From: Patiria miniata
Lineage: Eukaryota; Echinodermata; Asteroidea; Valvatida; Asterinidae
DNA length: 64,000 nt
Direction: 5' to 3'
Assembly: GCF_015706575.1 (NCBI RefSeq)
Contig: NW_024037063.1
Location: 10,354,927-10,418,926 of the forward strand
Shown here: one piece after another, positions 54,222-64,000 of the stretch
Layout of the letters: every line of letters starts with the position of its first letter
Numbering within the stretch: the stretch's first letter is position 1
Notes under the pieces: model-generated
What the model saw: only the letters and a program-made list of their open reading frames with translations
What the model was told of the DNA's origin: nothing
Databases searched by the model: none
Program-made: the position numbers and the translations under genes

Positions 54222-54764
54222 TGATTTATCCCAACATAATATACAACATTTGCTATTTTGCTGAGATTTTCAGAAATGGATGGATTTTGGGAGTTACTGT
54301 TTTCTAGCAAATATTTTTACACTGACTTGTTTGAAGTTTAGTGTTCGCAGATGCTGGAAAACAAAGAAAAGCAATCGTGTTCCTGTAGTCTGGTTCCCTC
54401 ACCCCAGTTAAAATGAAACAGAGCAGTTTATAGACGTCGGGGAATTGTAAGGTCAGGAAACCAGTCTAGCTGGCTTGTGCCCGCTCATGCGTGTGTAATC
54501 GATTGCACAAAATGCGGACTAACTAAATATAGTAAATTGGGGGCAATATTTGAAAAAAAACCCAGTTTTTTGTCCAACGCTGGTCGGCAGACACGAGTTG
54601 GAAATTGATACAAAAATACCACTTTTCTTGAAAACGACAGCATACCAGGTGCCATGATTTTACAGGATGCTTAAAACTGTCATTCACTAACAGTCCAGTA
54701 AGGTTCTTCATAATAATTTGGTAATTTTTTTTAATGTTTGCAAATGTTGTATAGGCCATTTAAG
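54222..54764. mobile_element. MITE family A, copy 2
   Basis: Matches 911-1432 along its length (CTGTAGTCTGGTTCCCTCAC, GGTCAGGAAACCAGTCTAGC, CCAACGCTGGTCGG) with more changes. The right end GCAAATGTTGTATAGGCCAT is altered relative to the consensus. Confidence 0.7.
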
Positions 54765-56384
54765 TTTCACCTCGGCACACTAGTTTGAAATATGATTACC
54801 CGTAACACAATATATATGTACTATACAAATGCGGCCCACTGTAGAGCCACATGCATGACTTTCAGTGAATGGCCAATCTGAATAAATTGAATATCATTTT
54901 GTGCGATCTGATGGTAGCATGCAGCTGTATGAGGCTTGCCTATACTTTCGTTCATTTTATTTCAAGTGGTGAACGCGGCTTACCACAATGCAGAATCGTA
55001 ACCCTGTACCGTCTTACGGTTAGAAACCTTTGGATGTAATCAAACATTTCGAGGCAATGGTACATCTAATGAAATTACATTAATTAACACCGGACTAATT
55101 GAGACTGCGATACAGAAGCTATATACATTAGTGGCAGGTATGTATATCAAACATGCAGTGGACTGCTTCGATCGAATGCACCGTTAATTGTCGGTCGATA
55201 TGGCACTATGGACACTAATGACATGGCTTCTTAAGTAAATAACATTACCAACATTACTCCGCGAACCAGTACGACAGAACCAATACGATAGGGCCCCTCT
55301 TATGTGTGCATTTTTAATAAGGACATTCATAGATTGGTTTTTGTTAATAATACATTTCCGAGCGTTTTTATTTAGTGAGAATCTATAAATAGTGAAGAAT
55401 GAGAAGTGATTTTGCGGAATAAAAAAAAAAAAAAGACCCAGAAAGTATTTCCGTCTTTCAATCAAACCGACGTGCTAAGAATACTTCTGCTGAGAGTTTT
55501 GGTTCTTATCGTTAGGAATTCTTTTTCTCTCCAACGGCTTAGTTTGGATACCCTTTCGGCATTTTTCTTTCACCTTCAGTAAATTAAACAATGCGAACCG
55601 AGTCGATGAATGGTTTAACTACATTGTGATTTCCCCCGAAAGTTCTGAAATCCTGGGTATTGTATTGGCATCCTGTTGTGGAAGCAGCCGACCCGTTGTG
55701 CAAACGGTCCTAGTTATGTCGATACCGTTCTGTTTGTTCCGTGTTTCATTGCCATGACCAAACGGTACAGTCGAGTTTGGTCAATCAAGATTGTGTAAAT
55801 AATATTATTGCACCATATCCCCACCTACCTTAATTGGATGTGGGACAATTCTCTACGCAAACTGGTCTACTTTCTGACCTCAAGTTTAACCCTAGCTCTC
55901 TACAGTGTGTGGAAAGAAACATTAAAATCGGAGGTAGACCATCTGCCACTGGTGCATTTTGTTTCGTTTAAAGCAACAAAAGTGCTCAAAATCTAAAGAC
56001 GGTTGTTTAACAGCTAACCATGATGAAGCGTTAGTTCTGCGAATGCTGTATTATTTCGAGAAAACACGATACTCTGGAACTCGATTTCAATGCAAAGTTG
56101 CCGAGTCATGACAAAATACCGAAATTAGCATTCGATTCTCATGACTCTCATTCAGCTGATTGTTGCTACACGCGATGTCACGCACTGATCCGACGATTCT
56201 CAATAGATAATCGCAACCGCACGCGCGTGCGTCGTGTCAACGTGCTTGCACCCATTCACAGATTCGCTTAATTACTGTACCAACTGCCAACGGAAATTTC
56301 CAAAAATGAGTCACTTAACACATCTTTGGGAATGACCTTCTTAAGAATCACCATTTGAAATGCTTTTTTGTTGTTGATTTCTTC

Positions 56385-56520
56385 AAAATGACAGCTTGCC
56401 AGGGAGTTTAGTCCCCTTACTATCTTTCAACAAGTACATGTATGCCTTTCCACAATAATTACGCCAGTTACTTTTTGGATAGCTGCAAATGATGGACTCT
56501 GGCTTTAACTATTTCTTAAT
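56385..56520. mobile_element. MITE family B, copy 2
   Basis: Reverse complement of 8361-8510: GCCAGTTACTTTTTGGATAG and GCTGCAAATGATGGACTCTG. It is non-coding. Confidence 0.55.
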
Positions 56521-58133
56521 TTGAACTATACCCTGTTTCCACAGTATATAAGTACTGGCCCACGAGCATGTATAAGTACATTAAAACATACAGGGCCCAA
56601 CGTTTCGGATACCGGCAGAACATGTCCTGTCCGATATGCCAATACATTTAATGTGAAACATACTGAGCGTGAGTTATTGATTTAAATTTTAAATTGAACA
56701 ATTTGTCTCTGATGTTTACATGAATTTGACTTCGTCATTAAAATGTGTTTATCCAACGAGAAAAAAACCCTATACCAGCAGTAGTATTAACAGACATCCC
56801 ATATATAAGAAATTCTAAAAACACAAATGATATGTGCGCAAGCATCAGACGAGAGAAATGAGACTCACACACTGGTCAATACTCGTTTTCACACTCAATT
56901 TCATTTTGGCAATGCATTTATAGAATACAAAAGGACAGGCTATACCAGATATTAAGTTTCAATTGAAATGTACCAAAGCAAAGGGCATGCACTGGCAAGG
57001 CATTCACACAATGCAGGATTTTTAGTGCATGTGATCCGAAGATGGCTCTCATACGAATGTTGGATTTTGGTTTTGGTTCTACAAGTAATTGCTTTTCTAT
57101 CGTAGTAATTGCCAACAAACGTCCTCATGCAGAACAACCCAACTTGGTAGGAATGACTAATTTTGCTTGGGGGAAAATGACACGAAAACGATTTACTATC
57201 GTGGTTTATGTTAAACCGTTCTAGTAAATAGCTTTATGTTCTCCAATGACCCAAAGTTGCATTCCTGTGTTAATTCCAGTGTTAATTCTAACTTGATTTC
57301 TGTGTTAATTTGTCCACTATATACCACTTCGTTATCAATATGATAATCAGTCACCTTTTGAGGACATTTTGGTGAAGATGTGACACAGCGAAATACTGTA
57401 AAGTTATACAATACATATATAGTCATCAAGGACAACTTGGCTTTTTTAAAGATACCTTTATGAAGCCATTTAAAAAAATAACCTCACAGTCAGCAAAGGC
57501 TACATGTTCCAACAGATTTTCGTGCGTAGTGCCCAGACAGCTGTCGTAGCTTGTTAGACTCATTCGATGGGGTCAGAGTGCCAGGGGAAAATGCTTACAT
57601 GTTCAGTACCAACATAAAGGTCTAGACAATATTTTAGCTGCACAGAAATTCGGAATTTAGTCCGTTGCATTAACGCACCATCGAGTCATATCAGTTCTTT
57701 GTGAACGCCTCGATTGATTTGAAAGAGTTTAATGTTTAACAAGATACCACAACAATATTTCACAGGTGCGGTAAATGCTGTCATTGACATTGTATATGAC
57801 TACAATAAAAACATTACATTGATCAGTACGGTTTCAAGGTTACAGGTTTAAACATCCCGTCAGGTTTTACTATTTTGTATTCAAATCTGACCGTTTTTTA
57901 AAGGCGCGTAGGAACACTGTTGTTTACCAAGAAACGTTCCTATACCGAATTTATGGGGAAACCTTGCTCAAGGTGAATGTAGGGCTGGTCCTCAAATTAT
58001 CCTATGAAATTATTCCGCCGGAAATGGTTTCGATCGAAAGAAAACAAACTATTGAAGGTGGGTTCAAACAAAATGAAGAGTAGCCACTAGGCTAAAACTT
58101 CAACACTTCAACAGGTTAGTTGTGATGAACCCT

Positions 58134-58649
58134 ACTTAAAGGGCTTTTGCTGCAATTTTCAGAAATAAGTGGATTTGGAGGATTAGTATGTTATAGCAAA
58201 TATTGTTAAAATGACTTGTTTCACGATTTGGGCTTGTAGATGCTGGAAAAACCAAGAAAACCAATCATATTCTTGTAGTCTGGTTCCCTGACCCCACTTA
58301 AGATGAAACAGAGCAATTTTATAAACTTTGCGGAATTGTAAGGTCAGAGAATCAGTCTAGCAGGCTTGTACCCCTTCACAGGTGTGTAATCAATTGCAAA
58401 GAAAACGCGGAATAACTACTTATGAAAATTTAGGAGCACTTTTTGAAAAAGGCCAGTTTTCTCCAACGCTGGTCGGCCGACCAGCGTTGGAAACATCCCA
58501 TTTTTTCTTGAAAATGACAGCACACCCGGAGCCACGATTTTACAGAATGTTTTAGACTGTCATTCCCTAACAATCCAGTAAGGCATTTCGTGATAATTCG
58601 ATCATTTCGTTTTGTGATGTTTGCAAATGTTGTATCTTCCCTTTAAGAT
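58134..58649. mobile_element. MITE family A, copy 3
   Basis: It starts near TTAAAGGGCTTTTGCTGC and ends GCAAATGTTGTATCTTCCCT, with the internal CCAACGCTGGTCGGCCGACC palindrome at about 58463-58491. It ends about 190 bp from the splice donor of GPCR exon 1. Confidence 0.7.
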
Positions 58650-58835
58650 CTCGAGCAAGTTTTGTTGCTATTTACGAAGAAAAATGAACAAATAAAAGAG
58701 CAAATGATCCTTTTTACATTTAAGAGTGTAACATTAACATGTTGGGGTTATTGGTTATGCACATTGCATTTTACACAGAGACCGCGATAAACAAAAGTAC
58801 TGTTTTGTATATCAAAGGGCGTAAATTCGTCTTAC

Positions 58836-59654
58836 CAAATAGGGCATCCAGAAGAGCATGAAGAGAGCCGATAACGTCTCGATGACCTTGGCCACTCGCC
58901 TTTCGCGGCGGTCTTGAGCAGCTGAGAGCACCCGAAGCCTCATCTGTTGACTCCTTCTGTTGTGTCTCATCAAAGAGCAAACGATGCCAGTGTTACACAC
59001 GTTGAAGATGATGACACCGACGATGAAAGTCAGTCCGTAAAACGCCAGTATGTAGCTGTAATACTGGTTGCCTTTGCCCCACGTGTTCATGCAGAGGTAC
59101 CAGTTTGGCAAGAGGGTGATCTCCGAGGAGAACCAGATGATGGTGACAGAGGTGCTGGCAAAGCTGAAGATGGTAAGACAAGCCAAGGCGATCTTCATCT
59201 TACGAGGAGTCACCTTGGCCCGATAGTAGAAGGGTTTCGTTAAGGCGAGGAACCGGTCTACGGTTAGTAGAATGATGGTGAAGAAGGAGGTTTTCAAGCA
59301 GGACCAGGCCATGAAGTACTGGTAGGAGCAGACTGGTGAACCGCCGACCCAGCGACCCTCTGCTAGAGAGATGACCGCTGGGGTATGCGTGGATATCACA
59401 CAGAGCAAGTCGACAGCAGCCAGGCAACCAGTCAGCATGTCCGGTATGCTCTTGCGAAACCGTAGTATTCGGTGGGACACTGTCACCGATAGAATGTTCC
59501 CAATGATTGCCACGGGGCCAAGGACCACATAGTACACGGTGTTGAGAACCACAAAGTACGGGGAGAACTCGATAAAATACGTATCCACTGCCGAGGAGTT
59601 ATCGGCGTCAGTGGTTGCTACAAATGCCTCCACTGTTGTCGAAATATTCTCCAT
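58836..59654 (-). CDS. GPCR exon 1: class A receptor TM1-TM6 (prostanoid-receptor-like)
   Basis: The ATG at 59654 is the first in frame after an upstream stop; the open frame before it has none. The exon gives 273 residues: N-terminus with N-glycosylation sites (NIS, NSS), TM1 with GN (N1.50), TM2 with AAVDLL, TM3 starting at Cys109 and ending DRF in place of DRY, TM4, an extracellular loop with Cys188 for the disulfide, TM5, a basic third loop and TM6 with FWMPYL. It ends at TTG/GTAAGA, phase 0. The KPFYYRAKV and NWYLC segments recall prostanoid receptors, whose genes also have an intron at the end of TM6. The receptor would act at the plasma membrane through G proteins. The ligand is not proven. 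Confidence 0.88.
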
Positions 59655-60905
59655 CTTCAAACCGTGCTCCGGAAACTCTGGGAAGACATCAATGTCTTCG
59701 GTCGTCAGTTGGTTGAAAACTGATCCTCCCGGATTTTACACCGGATAGTCTATAACTCCACAACCGTACTCGGGTAATCCTTGCAGGTTGCCTTTATGGT
59801 TTTATTGCCCAGGTTAAGGTCACGACGGTTCAGTGTTGTTTACGGCTGTTTCCATGTGATGCGCTGCGTGAAATCACTGCGCTCGCACACATTTCAATCT
59901 ACATCTCCAATGTAGTTTTTGTTCCTTCATGGTGTGAAGAGAGTCATTATCGCTTAAATTTGCCACAAATTACGACCAGTAATTACCATCGGAGTTAGAA
60001 ATTGGCAACACATTAAGCCTGGAACTTGGAAGTAAGAATACTGGTATGTTTATCCCATCGATGCTTGATCGGCGGTGCAGTTGATGGTTACTATACAATC
60101 ATACCTGTGTCGTGTCAGTGGCATGCATGGATGTGTTTGTACAATGATCCAAGCGACCGCAGTGTGTTGTACCATTGGGTTAAGGTTGTTCCAATTCAAA
60201 CAAGTGGCATACTGACATACGCAAGATAAATAGTGACGGTACACGATGGTAGACGATCGCTGCTATAATAACGCCGAAACTCCTGGCATTCCGGACAGTA
60301 CAGATCATAACACACAGGAGACGGAACATATAATGGAACCGCTGTGTGCAATACACTTTAGGCCATTGTGTGTGGTTTATTGAAAGACGTGACGTCGCCG
60401 TTTCCACCCTCTTGAATCATAATAAGCTTTTGTTCCTTCACGCTCTGATGATCCGGGCTATTCAACTTTATCCTGTTGGGACTGTGCCATAACTGGCCGG
60501 TGTAGGCTGAAATTTGGACTCAAAAGAAATACGGACTCAATGGTTGTACTGCGCATGCCTTAGCGAACACAGGACAGCGACGTTCAGTCACGTGTGAGGG
60601 TTTAGAGTGCCGCATAGTAGAAACCAGCAGATTATATAGAGGAGTCGAAACTGCATGTGACACCGGGACCGCGAACACCAACGTGGGATATTATGGACTT
60701 TTTCAATCAATTTTATTGCACATTTGCTGTGTGCGGCATGCAAATGATTTATACTACTGTATGAGGTCAAGTTGGTACTCGTCTGGTTTTCGTGGTCAGT
60801 CATGCTAATTCAGTACATGTTTTGTATCAGACTGGGTGTAATTTTCGTGGTTATTTTTCCAATTTCACCCTGGAGTGGAATTAAACCATATAGGCCTACT
60901 GTATT
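59655..60905. other. Upstream region of the GPCR gene
   Basis: Presumed 5' UTR and promoter. No TATA box, CpG-rich block or other gene is evident. Confidence 0.4.
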
Positions 60906-61285
60906 ACCGACATGAGCTACTTTATAATGAAGAAATTACTGAAATTGCTCAATCCGTTTAAAGAATTGTCACCATTTAAACGCAATGACCCTAAAACTGT
61001 TTCGTCAAAAAAAAATCCAATTTGTTGTGTATTCTTACTGTTTGGAACAACAAAGAAAATGACACAGAATACTTGTTTCAACAACTGTCAACAACTGTAG
61101 TACACAATATCTTTATTAACAACCCCGGTTAGGCAAACATTATGATTTATCGCTGGTGATGTTTGAAGACAATTGTGACGACGATTCTTGAGGTTTTTAA
61201 GCCATTGTGTTTAAATGGTGACATTGTTTGAACGGATTGAGTAATTTCAGTAATTTTTGCATCTAAAAGTAGCTTATGAAATTGA
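60906..61285. mobile_element. Foldback element
   Basis: GAAATTACTGAAATTGCTCA...ATCCGTTTAAA at 60930-60963 is inverted at about 61226-61258 (GAACGGATTGAGTAATTTCAG), and GTCACCATTTAAAC is inverted by GTTTAAATGGTGAC. The arms flank about 200 bp. It is non-coding. Confidence 0.6.
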
Positions 61286-61429
61286 CTTTTTAGTCATTAT
61301 TATTTTTGGTGCTACGAATCTTTTTAAATATGAAATATCACTTTTGGGGTTTCGGTTCCGCTTTTTCTGTTGACTCACCCTGTAGGCCCTAGTACTAGTA
61401 TTTTTTTCTGTTTCTGTGATAACGTATAT

Positions 61430-61970
61430 TATTAAAGGGCTCACGCAATGTAATTTTAATGCAATTCTTGAAAATGCACCTTTGTGTCACATTTAACCTT
61501 ATTTTAAATTTTCGTTTTGCCATTTTCAAGGACATTTTGGTGCCTTTTTTGAAAATTTCCATATTCATGAGCAAAACTGTGATGTCATTCCTGACAGAAA
61601 CCTCAATGTTACAGCAAAGTTCAGCACAACAGGTTGTTAGATTTTTGCCCATTTTGCAGCTGTAAATTTTCTGTTCTTTGATGATTCGTTGTTGCGTCAG
61701 TACATGGCAGGAAGCCAATGAGAAAACCTTTCTCACAAAATGTTTCAATAAACAAATGTTTGGTTCACATTCACAATTTGAACAGAAAACCCCCAACCTG
61801 AACACTGTCTTCCTGAAATGACGTCACAGCAACAGCGCCCTCGGTTGTCCGGAAAAGCATGTAAAATGATAATTGTTTAAAGAAGAGCACTTCTCAATCA
61901 AATTAACCAAAATGGATGTCAAATAGTTTTCATACATTTAAGAGGAGTAGGAAAATGTGCAAAATGTGTT
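61430..61970. repeat. Dispersed repeat, copy 2 (inverted relative of 47280-47905)
   Basis: Reverse-complement match to the intronic copy, in particular CAACAGCGCCCTC and CATTTTCAAGGACATTTTGG. It is non-coding. Confidence 0.6.
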
Positions 61971-62033
61971 TCTTAGAAATATTCAGCGCATGCTCTTTAA
62001 TTTAACCGTACGTTATCAGCGGCGGATTAAAAA

Positions 62034-62190
62034 ATGCTTGCGAGGGGGGGGGGGTGTCAAACCCGTCAAATATTTTGTCCGACGGTTGCGGACAGGCGGA
62101 CATAAAGGAAAGAATTATTACTATAATTGTTATTTTTTTGGGTGTCAGAGCGGTTCGACCCCCCCCCCCCCAGATCCGCGCCTGGTTTAA
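62034..62190. mobile_element. Poly-G-bounded repeat
   Basis: A 10-G run at 62044-62054 after GCGGATTAAAA and a C run at 62160-62172 followed by AGATCCGCGCCTGG bound about 100 bp, an inverted arrangement like the GGCGGATCC family at 25494-25816. Confidence 0.45.
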
Positions 62191-62760
62191 CTTTTCATTT
62201 GCTTTTTATGTGCCTTTAATTGTGTATAGTGACCGTTGTAGTGTTGGGCAAACGAAAAAAAAAAACCTTTTTACTATTTGAAATAAATACCCAGGCCTAA
62301 TACAAATGTATTCAATAAAATGCTGTACGGATATGACCCCGATCTCACGTTTTCCAATGTACACAAACATATATCTAATTCACCTCGTTGAAAATTAATG
62401 ATAACGTCCATGGAATGGTCCCATGTACTTGATTCTGTAAATAAGAATAGGTCAGTAATTAGAAAAATAATTCATATAGCTCTTTATTCAAATTGCATTC
62501 TCAATGAGGGGGCGTTTGGTTCTAGCAATGCTGTCCGGGTGACTGCACTTTTTCGGAACTTAGTCTTTTCAACAGCCCATCATTTTAACAAAGTTCCCAT
62601 AAAAAACTCATTTTGTTGATTTTGCCATACTGTTTACATTATGATGCAGTTTTGTTGACTTTTCAAAATTAGATCTTTTTCAACACACGCGAGCACAAGC
62701 ACTATAAACTCTGAGGTTCGAAGAGAAATGCCTTCGTATCTATTGATATTAATATTTCCC

Positions 62761-62995
62761 ATAGCCCTATATTACTAAAGGTACCATTAGGAAGACACCT
62801 TATTGTTATTTTTTTCGATAATAGGGAGACACCGGTCATTAGGGAGACACATAACTGTCTCCCTAATGGCACAGCTCCCCTTTAGAGGCAAAATTTTATT
62901 GTCGCAATTAGGTTATATTTGTTGCTCGTGGTCTAATTAGAAAACATACCGACCCCATTCGTGGGAAAAAAGACAAGGGACGTACACGTACCTGT
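62761..62995. repeat. Dispersed repeat shared with 27421-27615
   Basis: The same words as 27421-27615 appear here in the same order (ATTAGGGAGACA, CCCCTTTAGAGGCAAAAT, TTATATTTGTTGCTCGTGG). Confidence 0.55.
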
Positions 62996-63114
62996 GAGAG
63001 TTCCGAGTGTTTTTTTTTAAACGAATTTTGATGTATAGGGATATAACGCTGGTGTCTATGGGAAGTTTTATACTGGTGTGCACCCGTAAGGATAATCACA
63101 GTCATGCACGTGAC

Positions 63115-63345
63115 GTCCGCAGGCGCGGATCCGGGGGGGGGGGGGGAGAGATCTTTCAATTTTTTTTCTCCATAGAAATTTATTAAAAAAAAATAACGCT
63201 TACCACCCCCCTGCTCCGACTCCCAAAAACAATTTTACGGAACCAAGTGTCCGGACAAAAAAAACCCGTCTTTATTTCAGCATTACTTCGCTGATGCAAA
63301 AATCCCCCTGCAAAACTTCCTGGATCCGCCCCTGCGTCCTTTCTC
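63115..63345. mobile_element. Poly-G-associated MITE copy
   Basis: CAGGCGCGGATCCGGGGGGG at the left and CTGGATCCGCCCCTG at the right are inverted ends, as in the copies at 25494 and 36566. Confidence 0.55.
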
Positions 63346-64000
63346 TGTACAGGTAAGTCTTCCATTGTAAACAGCGCCCTCACCTAGGTCTAGTTTATTT
63401 AAACCCAGTGAAAAGTCGAGTACAAAGCGTCTAACCGTACGTACATTCGTATCGCAGAGGTTTGGAATTAATTTTCTACTACAGTGAGGGCGCTCTACAC
63501 AGGGGTATGTAGACGAATTTTAACATAGGGCCGTTGGTCGAATATTGATACCAAGGGTAACTTTGGACAGCTTTTGCAACGTAATTTTGAGGATGCGCAT
63601 AATGATCCATGCAAATCCCTCAATTGTCTTACTCCTCAAGAAAGAAAGTTCACTGATTCGACTGTAACTATAGAGGCAAGACGCTCAGAGTAAAATGTTT
63701 TCATTGGAATTGATCACTTTCTGCTCCAGACGTGCCTTGTTCGAAATCTTTTAATTTAATCATTTTTTCCCACAAAATCACGCATGGTTAGCGTTTCTTC
63801 GTTTATTCTTTACTTTTACACTTTTATGCTGGATTCTTAAATTCGACTTGAAATAAACGTTGAAAATAATGTGATGATTTACAACTAGCAATGGAACAAT
63901 AAAAACAAGGTTTTCACTAGTTTTTCAACTAGTTTAACATCAATACAAAATGTATTTGCTAAAATGTGTTTGCAAACTATCCTGAAATGCTCTTTCTTTG
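63346..64000. other. Gene-free end of window
   Basis: No gene or clear repeat is visible. Confidence 0.4.

Larger units (their letters stand above)
48207..58835 (-). other. GPCR intron 1 (10.6 kb)
   Basis: Bounded by GTAAGA at 58835 and CAG at 48207 on the minus strand. It holds a SINE, several MITEs (separate entries), short GACA repeats at 48481-48510 and no other coding sequence that I can support. The intervening stretches 48230-49860, 51010-51450, 53225-54220, 54770-56380 and 56525-58130 show nothing clear. Confidence 0.7.

Overview
The window is animal nuclear DNA, most likely from a marine invertebrate deuterostome. An echinoderm such as a starfish fits best, but this is an inference. 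The support is: intron-bearing genes with GT/AG splice sites; large non-coding spaces at roughly 40 % GC; two tRNA-derived SINEs with ATT tails and a Deu-like central domain; very many palindromic MITE/foldback elements; poly-G-flanked repeats; and frequent TACATGTA words. Nothing points to a bacterium or a virus.

Three protein-coding genes are well supported, all on the minus strand. (1) A class A G-protein-coupled receptor is assembled here from three exons spread over 18.3 kb: 59654-58836, 48206-48008 and 41829-41381. The reading frame is preserved through both introns and predicts 488 residues. An arginine nine residues before the TM7 NPxxY and an intron at the end of TM6 both match prostanoid receptors. 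(2) A single-exon LRR-Ig transmembrane protein of 680 aa lies at 34001-31959. (3) A single-exon Ig transmembrane protein of 605 aa lies at 21146-19329, and its tail carries an exact ITAM-spaced tyrosine pair and an NPxY. Proteins 2 and 3 share an Ig pattern and a C-terminal YLEI, so they look like relatives. A short PHD-finger ORF at 12444-12088, probably of transposon origin, is the only other ORF that looks coding.

The rest is dominated by repeats. At 8854-12111 two apparently identical 1,064-bp direct repeats, 2,194 bp apart, lie in a strongly G/T-skewed, hairpin-rich region. Each holds on the minus strand a complete hammerhead-ribozyme core (stem I, CUGAAGA, stem II, GAAA, palindromic stem III). 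This arrangement matches retrozymes and Penelope-like elements and predicts a 2,194-nt circular RNA. I regard it as the most interesting item in the window. Older, decayed copies of a similar motif occur at 8147-8188 (+) and 24846-24886 (-).

Layout: 1-8.1 kb, gene-free with MITEs and a pair of X-box-like sites. 8.1-12.5 kb, ribozyme-bearing repeats and the PHD ORF. 13.2-16.1 kb, a 1.43-kb tandem duplication. 18.9-21.1 kb, Ig gene. 21.1-31.9 kb, repeat-rich intergenic DNA. 32.0-34.0 kb, LRR-Ig gene. 34-41.4 kb, intergenic DNA with a 43-bp minisatellite. 41.4-59.7 kb, GPCR gene, whose introns hold a nested palindrome, two SINEs and nested MITEs. 59.7-64 kb, GPCR upstream region with more repeat copies.

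All similarity statements come from reading motifs by eye. No alignment, database search or folding program was run.
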